From Clostridia bacterium (GTDB lineage Bacteria > Bacillota > Clostridia > Christensenellales > Aristaeellaceae), in the NCBI GenBank assembly GCA_017551645.1, contig JAFZLE010000193.1, forward strand, positions 1 to 10,665: 10,665 nucleotides of DNA, in the 5' to 3' direction. The translations under genes and the position numbers were made by a program. Shown piece after piece: positions 1-6,655 of this stretch (within the stretch, counting starts at the first letter, position 1; every line of letters starts with the position of its first letter). The notes under the pieces were generated by a model that saw only the letters and a program-made list of their open reading frames with translations, did no database searches and was not told the DNA's origin.

Positions 1-2
1 CT

Positions 3-1460
3 CTTTCTGCCAATACCCACATCGAAATGCAGCCGAGCGAACATGTGACGTATATATACAGGTATACTGTAGCCCAGAGCCATGTGGAAAGCGGGCTTTT
101 GGAAGTGAGCCAGGCCAGCTGGGGATGGTATACCGATAAAAACGGCGAAAGGACAATTGTTTACAGCAACACCGTATTTGAGGAATACATCCCCCTGACC
201 TACCCTGACGGGGAGGAGCCCGAACACCATCCCTCCCTGCTGCTTTCCATAGGATGCGACGGCCACGTATATGTATCAAGCGGTTCCGATATTGATCATT
301 ACGAGTACGCAATAAAGATCGATTATACCCTGAAGAACACAGGAGATATACCTCTGAAGTTCCGTAAACCGAGCTACTACGCTTCGGTAGAGGAATACGC
401 GGTCCTGGATCCGGAAGGAGCGTTCGATTCCCACTTTGCGTGGACCATAAAGTATGATACGGGCAGCTCCACAGGCGGGTTCGACGACATCGTTTACACA
501 TCCGAGGATCCCAAGTATATCGGATATTTTGATTTCTCGCTCCAGATCCCGGGTTACGATGTGGACGATAAAGACCCGGGCCCCGGGACCGAGCTTTGTG
601 TGAGCAACGAGGACAGCCTGCGCGTGTGGATCAAAAACCCTGACTATATCGAGGAAGACGGGCCGGAAAGCGGAAACGCCGATTTCTGCTCGCTCGCGAC
701 TACGGGCGTGAGCGACACAAGCGTTTCATATAACCTGCACACCTGCTATAAACACCTTGAGACGGCTGAAGCCGCGGAAAAACTGTCCCTCGCGGGCGAC
801 TGGGCGGGCGCCGCGGAGCTCTGGCGCGGAGCGATAGAAGAACTGTACGGCGAGATGGCGGAAAAAGCAGACGGGGCCACTGCGGAAGCTTTCAGCGAAG
901 ACAAAGAAGCTTTCTTCGAGTACGCGGACGCCGTACAGGCGCTGTTCGGGGACAAAGAGGCGGCGGAACTGCTGCGCCTGCGCTGCGCCGAAATGTGCTG
1001 TATGCTGAGCACACTGCCGGAGAAACTGCCCTCGAGCCTTTCGAGCGCGTATATAATACCGGACACGCTAAAGACTTTCGACGCCAGCAGCCGCGAGATC
1101 GGCACGCTGAGCGGCAGGAACAGCCTGGTCGCAGAGCATTATGCCGGTCCTGCCGCCGAAGCGCTGGCCGGTACAAAGCGCCTGCTGGATTTAGAGGGCG
1201 CCGTGCAGGCAGACGGTGTGTTTACGGAATGCATCAGCCATTGGAAGTCCGCGGCGGAAGAGATGATGAACTCTGCTTACAGAGCCTCAGACAAGAATGC
1301 AAGAACGCTGATATCTGTCTGGAGCATGTCGCTCAGCTATTTGCGGGAAACAGATGAGGAACTGTATACACTGCTCTACTCCGCATATCCGGCTGTAGTT
1401 GATGAACACATTATGGAACTGTACAAAGATGCCGCGCTGCTGATAGGCGGAGCGAATTAG
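3..1460 (+). CDS. Secreted/surface Ig-like repeat protein, 5' end cut by window edge
   Basis: The frame is open from base 3 through the first ATG (27) to the TAG at 1458-1460, so the gene almost certainly begins before the window; 485 codons are visible. Residues ~1-220 look like extracellular beta-sandwich material: an "NTGDIPL" segment near residue 115 and a conserved block with DPKY, GYD and DDKD followed by Cys near 170-200. The same block occurs in the next gene. Residues 227-485 form a mostly helical module rich in Ala, Glu and Leu, with a "SLAGDWAGAAELW" segment resembling a TPR-type helix pair, and an end (HWKS...MNSAY...W...L) that faintly recalls LprI/DUF1311. That family link is a guess. 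The downstream paralogue starts 51 nt later with no terminator between, so the two are probably co-transcribed. No signal peptide is visible because the N-terminus is missing; the secreted location is inferred from the paralogue. The function is unknown. Confidence 0.85.
   Translation, partial: LSANTHIEMQPSEHVTYIYRYTVAQSHVESGLLEVSQASWGWYTDKNGERTIVYSNTVFEEYIPLTYPDGEEPEHHPSLLLSIGCDGHVYVSSGSDIDHYEYAIKIDYTLKNTGDIPLKFRKPSYYASVEEYAVLDPEGAFDSHFAWTIKYDTGSSTGGFDDIVYTSEDPKYIGYFDFSLQIPGYDVDDKDPGPGTELCVSNEDSLRVWIKNPDYIEEDGPESGNADFCSLATTGVSDTSVSYNLHTCYKHLETAEAAEKLSLAGDWAGAAELWRGAIEELYGEMAEKADGATAEAFSEDKEAFFEYADAVQALFGDKEAAELLRLRCAEMCCMLSTLPEKLPSSLSSAYIIPDTLKTFDASSREIGTLSGRNSLVAEHYAGPAAEALAGTKRLLDLEGAVQADGVFTECISHWKSAAEEMMNSAYRASDKNARTLISVWSMSLSYLRETDEELYTLLYSAYPAVVDEHIMELYKDAALLIGGAN
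681..1460 (+). repeat. Paralogous C-terminal module, copy 1
   Basis: This 260-codon segment including the stop aligns with 2931-3710 at a constant offset of 2250 bases, with no net insertion or deletion. Identity is uneven. Bases 781-830 differ from the second copy at one position and 901-1001 at about five, while 860-900 and much of the last 400 bases are clearly diverged (all counted by eye). The flanking N-terminal domains are only distantly similar. Confidence 0.85.
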
Positions 1461-1496
1461 GCTCAGACACGCATTTTTGTCAAAGATCTCTTGGAC

Positions 1497-1502
1497 GGGA
1501 GG
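1497..1502 (+). promoter_or_regulatory. Ribosome binding site deciding the ATG start at 1512
   Basis: GGGAGG lies 9 nt before the ATG at 1512. The frame also has a TTG at 1491, but that codon precedes this site and would add seven polar residues (MDGRKHH) before an otherwise standard signal peptide. The ATG at 1512 is therefore preferred. Confidence 0.7.
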
Positions 1503-1511
1503 AAACACCAC

Positions 1512-3710
1512 ATGGCTATCAAACGAACTATAGCTCTCATGCTTTCCCTGCTCCTGCTGCTGCCCCTGTTGCCGGAGCTCGTGCCTTCTGCGCAGGCGGC
1601 GCCGTCTGTGGAGGGCTGCTCCGCTTCGCCGAGCGGTAAACACGATTGGGGAGGCAGGCCAAGGGATCCCTGGTGCGATTACGCAGGCGGAACGGTCTGG
1701 TATTGCAATTACTGCCACAAATATGTGTTTGAGGAGACCACTCCCGCGCTGGGGCACATCTGGGGTCCCCGTGAATACACGGGCTACGCGGACTGCGAAC
1801 ACTACGGCGTGTTCCACCAGACCTGCGCCCGCTGCGGCAAACAGACCACCGGCAACGACAAGCCTCTGGGCCACGACTGGGACGAAGGCAAGGTGACCAA
1901 GGCGCCCACCGCCACGGAAGACGGCGAGATGACCTACACCTGCAGGCGCGACCCGTCCCATACCAAGACGGAAGTCATACCGGCGACTGGCGAAGATAAC
2001 AGCCCGCACCCGGCGCTGACGTTATCCGCATCGGCAGGAGAAGTAACCCTGCACAAATATGAATGGTCAAACGACGGCGGCGGCTACGATATCGATCTGC
2101 ACACCATGGAGACCGTTACGAATGCCGGAGACATCCCGCTGCAGCTGAGCAGACACGTTTGGTACAACAAAGATGTATCCGAAGAAAGCGATTACTATGG
2201 TTACAATGACAGTTTAGAGCCTGACGGAACGCGGACGGAAGCAGAGCTGACTTTGCTGTACTCATATTACGCCCAAATTGACGACCCATATAATGGCTCC
2301 ATAATTAATCATATTATATCGACCCCCGGGGACCCGAAATACCGGGGTTACTGCGACGTGTCGATCTGCTATTACGGCTATGATATAGACGACACGGACC
2401 GAAAAGGCGAGATCCTGTGCAAGAGCAACGTCGTCACATTAAGGGTCTATGTTCCCAATGAGTTCGAGGAAGCGAAGCCGGAGCTGACGATAAAATGGGA
2501 TTATGACGAAATCTTGCATAATGACGGTACTCATGTTATTCACGAGATCACTACTGAGCCCGGCATCCTGGCGTTGAATGACGGCGCTATCGCGTGGTTT
2601 ACCGTTACCAACTCGGGGAACGTACCTCTGAGACTGGTCCATTATTATGCCTATGGTGATGGCTGGACCGGGAGAAATGTTTACTCCACACTTTCCCCGG
2701 GTGCCTCAGTACAGCATTCTGAATTTACACCCTTTTTAAAAACATTCCTGACTCCCGGTACAGAGACGGAAGAACTGTTCGGCACAACAACGGTCAGCTT
2801 CTACTGCGCCGGTTATGACCCGGAAACCTATATGGACGAAGAAAACCCCGGTGAGGAGCTCTGCCGCACGGAGACCATAACCCGCACCTGGAAGCTCGGA
2901 AAGGGCACTGGCTCGCTGGACGGCGGCGGGGACTGTTGCGCTCTGACACTGGAGACCGTGAGCGATACCGAAGCAAAGTACATCCTGCATACCTGTTCCG
3001 CGCACATGGAGACTGCCGAAGCCGCTGAAAAACTGTCCCTCGCGGGCGACTGGGCAGGCGCCGCGGAGCTCTGGCGCGGAGAGACAGAAGAACTGTACGC
3101 CGAGATGGCGGAAAACGCGGGCGAAGCCCTTGCCGAAGCGCTTAATGAGGACAAAGAGGCTTTCTTCGAGTACGCGGACGCCGTACAGGCGCTGTTTGGG
3201 GACGAAGAGGCGGCGGAACTGCTGCGCCTGCGCTGCGCCAAGATGTGCTGTGTGATGAGCACTGCCCCCATACGGCTGCCCTCGAGCCTGCTGGGCGTGT
3301 ACGAGGAACTGGATGCATCTGAGAGCTTCGATGCCGGCGGACGGGAGATCGGTGCCTTGACTGGCAGCAACAGCGAAGTCGTCGAACATTACTCCGGACA
3401 TGCAGCAAAAGCTATGGCGGATACGAGAGCCCTGTTGGACAAGTATGCGGACGGGCAGACCGACGGCGTGTTCGCACAAAGCGCGGAATACTGGAAGTCC
3501 GCACTGGATGGAACGGTGAACTCCGCTTACAAAGCCGCGGAAAAGAGCACAAAACCGCTTATAGCGACCTGGAGCCTGGAGCTGAACATGCTGTGCGACG
3601 CGGATGAAGAACTGTATACGCAGTTATACTTCACAGATCCGGCGGTGGCGAAAGAGCATATCATGGACCTGTACAGGGAGGCCGCGCTGCTGCTTGCGGA
3701 AGCTGAATAG
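1512..3710 (+). CDS. Secreted Cys-rich, Ig-like repeat surface protein (paralogue of upstream gene)
   Basis: The protein has 732 residues from the ATG at 1512. Residues 1-30 are a clear signal peptide (MAIKR, a Leu-rich core, then SAQA-A). Residues ~36-160 hold Cys pairs C65/C68 and C105/C108 and repeated GH-x-W elements ending in TKTEVIPATG, a module common in surface proteins of gut Clostridia. Two Ig-like units follow. The first covers ~170-315 (NAGDIPL at 204-210; DPKY, GYDIDD, then Cys). The second covers ~323-462 (NSGNVPL at 367-373; GYD, then ELC). Residues 474-732 are the helical module shared with the upstream gene, with a weak resemblance to LprI/DUF1311 near its end. There is no LPxTG motif or C-terminal anchor, so it is either secreted or held non-covalently. 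It is probably the second gene of an operon and is followed by a hairpin terminator. Binding partner and function are unknown. Confidence 0.88.
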   Translation: MAIKRTIALMLSLLLLLPLLPELVPSAQAAPSVEGCSASPSGKHDWGGRPRDPWCDYAGGTVWYCNYCHKYVFEETTPALGHIWGPREYTGYADCEHYGVFHQTCARCGKQTTGNDKPLGHDWDEGKVTKAPTATEDGEMTYTCRRDPSHTKTEVIPATGEDNSPHPALTLSASAGEVTLHKYEWSNDGGGYDIDLHTMETVTNAGDIPLQLSRHVWYNKDVSEESDYYGYNDSLEPDGTRTEAELTLLYSYYAQIDDPYNGSIINHIISTPGDPKYRGYCDVSICYYGYDIDDTDRKGEILCKSNVVTLRVYVPNEFEEAKPELTIKWDYDEILHNDGTHVIHEITTEPGILALNDGAIAWFTVTNSGNVPLRLVHYYAYGDGWTGRNVYSTLSPGASVQHSEFTPFLKTFLTPGTETEELFGTTTVSFYCAGYDPETYMDEENPGEELCRTETITRTWKLGKGTGSLDGGGDCCALTLETVSDTEAKYILHTCSAHMETAEAAEKLSLAGDWAGAAELWRGETEELYAEMAENAGEALAEALNEDKEAFFEYADAVQALFGDEEAAELLRLRCAKMCCVMSTAPIRLPSSLLGVYEELDASESFDAGGREIGALTGSNSEVVEHYSGHAAKAMADTRALLDKYADGQTDGVFAQSAEYWKSALDGTVNSAYKAAEKSTKPLIATWSLELNMLCDADEELYTQLYFTDPAVAKEHIMDLYREAALLLAEAE
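2931..3710 (+). repeat. Paralogous C-terminal module, copy 2
   Basis: This is the second copy of the module at 681-1460, ending at the stop codon in the same register. Shared protein landmarks are TAEAAEKLSLAGDWAGAAEL, EAFFEYADAVQALFGD, a Cys-rich helix (RCAKMCC here, RCAEMCC in copy 1), LPSSL, and an NSAY...W...DEELYT segment near the end. Confidence 0.85.
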
Positions 3711-3751
3711 CAGCTTCAGGCAGACAGATCGGTTTTTGAACAGAAAAAAGA

Positions 3752-3776
3752 GCCGCCGGCATTTGATGCCGGCGGC
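3752..3776. terminator. Bidirectional intrinsic terminator
   Basis: A perfect 11-bp stem (GCCGCCGGCAT paired with ATGCCGGCGGC) encloses a 3-nt loop, TTG. On the + strand it is followed by a short ATTTT run, which suits the gene ending at 3710. On the minus strand it is followed by six Ts (complement of the A run at 3743-3749), which suits mnmA ending at 3835. The genes converge here, so one hairpin probably serves both. The stronger T run is on the mnmA side. Confidence 0.85.
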
Positions 3777-3834
3777 CATTTTGTGCACAGATCCATGGGG
3801 CATATAAACGTTTTTCGGCCGCCGAAGGCGCACC

Positions 3835-4896
3835 TCAGCTTATGACCCCGCCGCCAAGGCATTCGTCGCCGGTGTAGAAGGCTACGGTCTGGCCGGGGGT
3901 GACGGCGCGCTGGGGGAGGAGATACTTCATCTCGACCCGGTCTTCGCGGGGCGTGATTATCACGTCCTGCAGGGGCTGGCGATGGCGGAAGCGGGCTTTG
4001 CATGGGTATTCCTGCCCGTTGGGGACGGGAGGCTGCCCGCTGATCCAGCTGACTTCCTCAGCGGTGCCGCTTTCGGTGTACAGCAGCGCGCTGTCCTGCC
4101 CCTGGGATACGATGAGGCGGTTTGACGACAGGTCCTTTCCCACCACGAACCAGGCTTCGCCCGTGCCTCTGCCGCCTATGCCAAGCCCCTTGCGCTGGCC
4201 GAGGGTATAGTACATGAGCCCGTCGTGGCGGCCCAGCACCTCGCCCGCGGGGGACACGATCTCCCCGGGCTGGGCGGGCAGGTAAGTGCTCAAAAACTGT
4301 TTGAAATTTCTTTCGCCTATAAAGCAAACCCCGGTAGAGTCCTTCTTTTCCGCCACGGGCAGGCCGGCGGCGCGGGCGATCTGCCGCACTTTGGACTTGG
4401 GAATGTCCTTTAAGGGGAACATGGCTTTGGACAGCTGCGCCTGGGTGAGCATGCATAAAAAGTAGGTCTGGTCCTTGTTCTCGTCGGCTGCCCTGAGCAG
4501 GTGGAAGTATCCGTCTTCCCGCTTTTCCACGCCCGCGAAGTGTCCCGTGGCCAGCTTTTCGGCGTCCAGCGACTCGGCAAGCTCCAGCAGGGGCGCGAAC
4601 TTGATCTCGCGATTGCACAGTACGTCGGGGTTGGGAGTGCGGCCCTTCCTGTATTCGCTCAAAAAGCGGCTGAACACCCTGTCCATGTATTGCTGGCGGT
4701 ACGACACGGAATAATAGGGGATGTCCAGCAGCTGGGCTACTGCGCGGGCGTCGGCGAAATCACTGGCGGCGGTGCACACACCGTCGTCCTCCCAGTTGTT
4801 CATGAATACGCCGATCACTTCGTGCCCCTGCTGCTTTAACAGGTACGCGCACACGGAGGAATCCACGCCTCCGCTGAGTCCGACCACTATCCGCAC
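3835..4896 (-). CDS. mnmA: tRNA-specific 2-thiouridylase MnmA
   Basis: MnmA activates C2 of the wobble uridine (U34) of Lys, Glu and Gln tRNAs with ATP in the cytoplasm and inserts sulfur passed as a persulfide from a cysteine desulfurase relay. All expected landmarks are present: the N-type PP-loop SGGVDSS (8-14), the TPNPDVLCN motif with catalytic Cys94, ATGHFA (116-121, usually ATGHYA), DQTYFL (142-147), and STGVCFIGER with the second catalytic Cys191. A central LGQRKGLGIGG motif and a C-terminal beta-barrel follow. At 353 residues it is a normal family length. The start is a GTG at 4896-4894, fixed by a GGAGG six bases upstream and by alignment of the N-terminus with the family (RIVVGLSGG). 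It stands alone with its own promoter and terminator. The iscS/iscU-type partner often next to mnmA in Bacillota is not here and must be encoded elsewhere. Confidence 0.97.
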   Translation of the reverse strand: MRIVVGLSGGVDSSVCAYLLKQQGHEVIGVFMNNWEDDGVCTAASDFADARAVAQLLDIPYYSVSYRQQYMDRVFSRFLSEYRKGRTPNPDVLCNREIKFAPLLELAESLDAEKLATGHFAGVEKREDGYFHLLRAADENKDQTYFLCMLTQAQLSKAMFPLKDIPKSKVRQIARAAGLPVAEKKDSTGVCFIGERNFKQFLSTYLPAQPGEIVSPAGEVLGRHDGLMYYTLGQRKGLGIGGRGTGEAWFVVGKDLSSNRLIVSQGQDSALLYTESGTAEEVSWISGQPPVPNGQEYPCKARFRHRQPLQDVIITPREDRVEMKYLLPQRAVTPGQTVAFYTGDECLGGGVIS

Positions 4897-4902
4897 ACGC
4901 CG

Positions 4903-4907
4903 CCTCC
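4903..4907 (-). promoter_or_regulatory. Ribosome binding site for mnmA (GTG start)
   Basis: The minus strand reads GGAGG at 4907-4903, then six bases before the GTG. No ATG in frame lies nearby, so this site supports GTG initiation. Confidence 0.75.
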
Positions 4908-4926
4908 GTAATGTTTCTTACGTTAG

Positions 4927-4955
4927 AGTATACCATCCGTGAGGGGATTTTGCAA
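4927..4955 (-). promoter_or_regulatory. mnmA promoter
   Basis: On the minus strand TTGCAA (4955-4950) is separated by 17 bp from TATACT (4932-4927). A TGG just before the -10 box gives an extended -10 (TGN). The start site would fall near 4920, leaving a leader of about 20-25 nt with the RBS. Confidence 0.75.
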
Positions 4956-4986
4956 GCGGGATGAAATCGGGCCCGGCGCTTGCAAA
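4949..4986. repeat. Inverted repeat spanning both divergent -35 boxes
   Basis: TTTGCAAGCG (4949-4958) and CGCTTGCAAA (4977-4986) are perfect 10-bp inverted arms separated by 18 nt. Each arm contains a TTGCAA -35 box. Because TTGCAA is itself a palindrome, six of the ten matched positions may simply reflect two similar -35 elements. The GCG extension and outer base are the extra signal. It could be an operator or chance. Confidence 0.5.
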
Positions 4987-5008
4987 CAATGGAGGTATGT
5001 GATAGAAT
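4980..5008 (+). promoter_or_regulatory. Promoter of the secreted papain-fold gene
   Basis: TTGCAA (4980-4985) is followed by a 17-bp spacer and TAGAAT (5003-5008), with TGA before the -10 giving an extended -10. The gene starts 31 nt after the -10. Its RBS is modest (AGGGAAGAG, 9-10 nt before the ATG). Confidence 0.65.
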
Positions 5009-5039
5009 ATACTAGGAGTTTTATAAGGGAAGAGTTTTT

Positions 5040-6509
5040 ATGAAAAGATCTGCCGCCATAATCTGCCTGATCTGCCTCGTGTGCAGCCTGTTTCCGTACA
5101 CGGCTTCTGCCGCGTGCGATACTATGGGCGCGGGCAGGATCGGGTTTTATTACCAGTATGAGGGCGGCGGCAAGGATCTGCCCGGTACATACGACATGCT
5201 GTTGGCGTCACGGCTCTACGCGCTGTGCGGACACAGCACCATATACATGAACAGCTCGACCTCAAAGTATATAACCGGGCGCGGCTGCGACCTGTTGGCG
5301 CACGCCCACGCCTACCAGTTCCTGCTGGGCAGGGCGGCCACGATAGAGCAGCGTGCGGACATACTGTATAAGTTTTTGAAGATCAAACCGGTGTGGAGCA
5401 ACACGGGTTCTTCCCTGAGTCCGCCCAACGCCGAAAGCATTTACGACAGCTTTCTGGCCAGCTGCGCCGGAGTGACCAGGTATTACGGCAACCTCAACAC
5501 CGCCAGCGCGGTAGCCGCGTTTTTCGAGGGCGGCAAGAGCGTGGCCATAGTGCACGTGCCCAACCATTTCGTGTGCGCCATAGGCTGCAAGGTGCATAAC
5601 GGCACCAGGTATATACATATCGTGGATTCCGCCATAACCGGAACCATAGCCGCCGGCCGCCTGAAAAAGGCGTACAGCCTGGATTTTTCCACCGTCTACA
5701 CCCCCAGCAACGTGCTACAGTATTCCGGCCAGGTGTTCGAGTATTACCTGCCCTATTCCGAGTTCACAAAGACCGGCACTACCATTAAGGCCGAGTTCCG
5801 CGCGGCGTTCGTAGCGGGATCGATGCCCGCCTACCACCTTATCCCCGCCAAGGACGAACTGCTGCTGGCGGAGGGCGGGAGCGCCCAGATCGTGATAACC
5901 AATTCCTCCGAGGTCATCGCCTACACCTCCTCAGACGTGAGCGTGTGCACGGTCTCGTCCGACGGCCTGGTCACATACGTGGGTCCGGGCACCGCCGCGA
6001 TCACCTGCGGCGAGATAGACGCGCTCAGGAACAGCTGTACCGTGACGGTCAATTGCGTAAAGCCCGTCACTTCCGGCGCGCTGGTGGCGGGAGTGGGGGA
6101 GACCCCTTCCCCGGCATTGGAAGCCGGCATGCTGCCCGCCGGAGCCAGGTTCGTTTTGAGCGACAGCGACACCTCTTATGTGGGCGCCCGGCCCGTAACG
6201 GTAAAGCTGCTGGACAGGTACGACACGGAAGTCGCGCGGTATGATCTGACGCTGGCGGTCATAAATCCATACGGCATACTGGCGCTGCCCGAAGGCCTTA
6301 AGACCATAGAAGCGGGGGCGTTTGAGGGCACATCGTTCGAGACGCTGGTGATACCGTCGGGAGTGACTCAGATAGGCGCGCAGGCGTTTGGGAATATGGA
6401 GCCCTCGGTAGTGTTCTGCGCGCAGCCGGCGCTTGTAAGCGGCATGTTCGGCTGGGATACCGTGATAGTAGACGATCCCGCCGCCTACTACCGCTGGGCG
6501 AACGATTAA
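5040..6509 (+). CDS. Secreted papain-fold (C39-like) protein with Big_2-like and LRR_5 domains
   Basis: The protein has 489 residues with a signal peptide (MKRSAA, hydrophobic core, cleavage probably after TASA at ~24). Residues ~26-240 fit a papain-like cysteine hydrolase. A GRGCD element puts a candidate nucleophile, Cys83, at the start of a helix; PNHFVCAIG supplies His176; a beta-strand IHIVDS supplies Asp196. This order and spacing resemble the peptidase C39-like family, but the usual GCGPT element is absent, so the assignment is an inference. Residues ~265-340 resemble a bacterial Ig-like group 2 domain (YTSSDVSVCTVSSDGLVTYVGPGTAAITC region). Residues ~345-410 are another beta-rich unit. 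Residues ~416-452 match BspA-type LRR_5 (LPEGLKTIEAGAF, LVIPSGVTQIGAQAFG). There is no sorting signal, so it is probably released or loosely wall-associated. The gene is monocistronic with its own promoter and terminator. The substrate is unknown. Confidence 0.85.
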   Translation: MKRSAAIICLICLVCSLFPYTASAACDTMGAGRIGFYYQYEGGGKDLPGTYDMLLASRLYALCGHSTIYMNSSTSKYITGRGCDLLAHAHAYQFLLGRAATIEQRADILYKFLKIKPVWSNTGSSLSPPNAESIYDSFLASCAGVTRYYGNLNTASAVAAFFEGGKSVAIVHVPNHFVCAIGCKVHNGTRYIHIVDSAITGTIAAGRLKKAYSLDFSTVYTPSNVLQYSGQVFEYYLPYSEFTKTGTTIKAEFRAAFVAGSMPAYHLIPAKDELLLAEGGSAQIVITNSSEVIAYTSSDVSVCTVSSDGLVTYVGPGTAAITCGEIDALRNSCTVTVNCVKPVTSGALVAGVGETPSPALEAGMLPAGARFVLSDSDTSYVGARPVTVKLLDRYDTEVARYDLTLAVINPYGILALPEGLKTIEAGAFEGTSFETLVIPSGVTQIGAQAFGNMEPSVVFCAQPALVSGMFGWDTVIVDDPAAYYRWAND

Positions 6510-6524
6510 AAGCTTGATATGCTT

Positions 6525-6556
6525 CTCCCCGGAAGCGTTTTTCCGGGGAGCTTTTT
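6525..6556 (+). terminator. Rho-independent terminator after the papain-fold gene
   Basis: A perfect 10-bp stem (CTCCCCGGAA with TTCCGGGGAG) and a 6-nt loop are followed by C and five Ts. It begins 15 nt after the stop codon at 6509 and separates this gene from the downstream operon promoter. Confidence 0.9.
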
Positions 6557-6582
6557 ATATCCAAACCGTAACGCGGCGGGTG

Positions 6583-6611
6583 TTTACAAACGCCTCCGGC
6601 AATGCTATAAT
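6583..6611 (+). promoter_or_regulatory. Promoter of the methyltransferase-signal peptidase operon
   Basis: TTTACA (6583-6588) is followed by a 17-bp spacer and a consensus TATAAT (6606-6611), preceded by TGC (extended -10). It is the best promoter in the window and the only one I see for the six genes from 6656 to the right edge. Confidence 0.85.
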
Positions 6612-6655
6612 ATATATTGGGTTAAGATGTAAAGCACAGGAGAGGAGGGTGAAAC

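Noticed and set aside
1491..1511. TTG at 1491 as the start of the second secreted protein
   Set aside because: It precedes the GGAGG-type RBS and would put charged residues before a normal signal peptide; the ATG at 1512 fits better.
1287..2009. A 240-codon open frame on the minus strand, and a similar 247-codon one at 2736-3479
   Set aside because: Both run opposite to the paralogous secreted proteins, have no RBS or promoter, and their products are Arg/Ser/Ala-rich, typical of antisense frames in GC-rich genes.
5008..5013. TATACT as the -10 box of the papain-fold gene
   Set aside because: It would need a 22-bp spacer from TTGCAA, or a non-matching -35 at 4985-4990. TAGAAT at 5003-5008 gives a 17-bp spacer and an extended -10.
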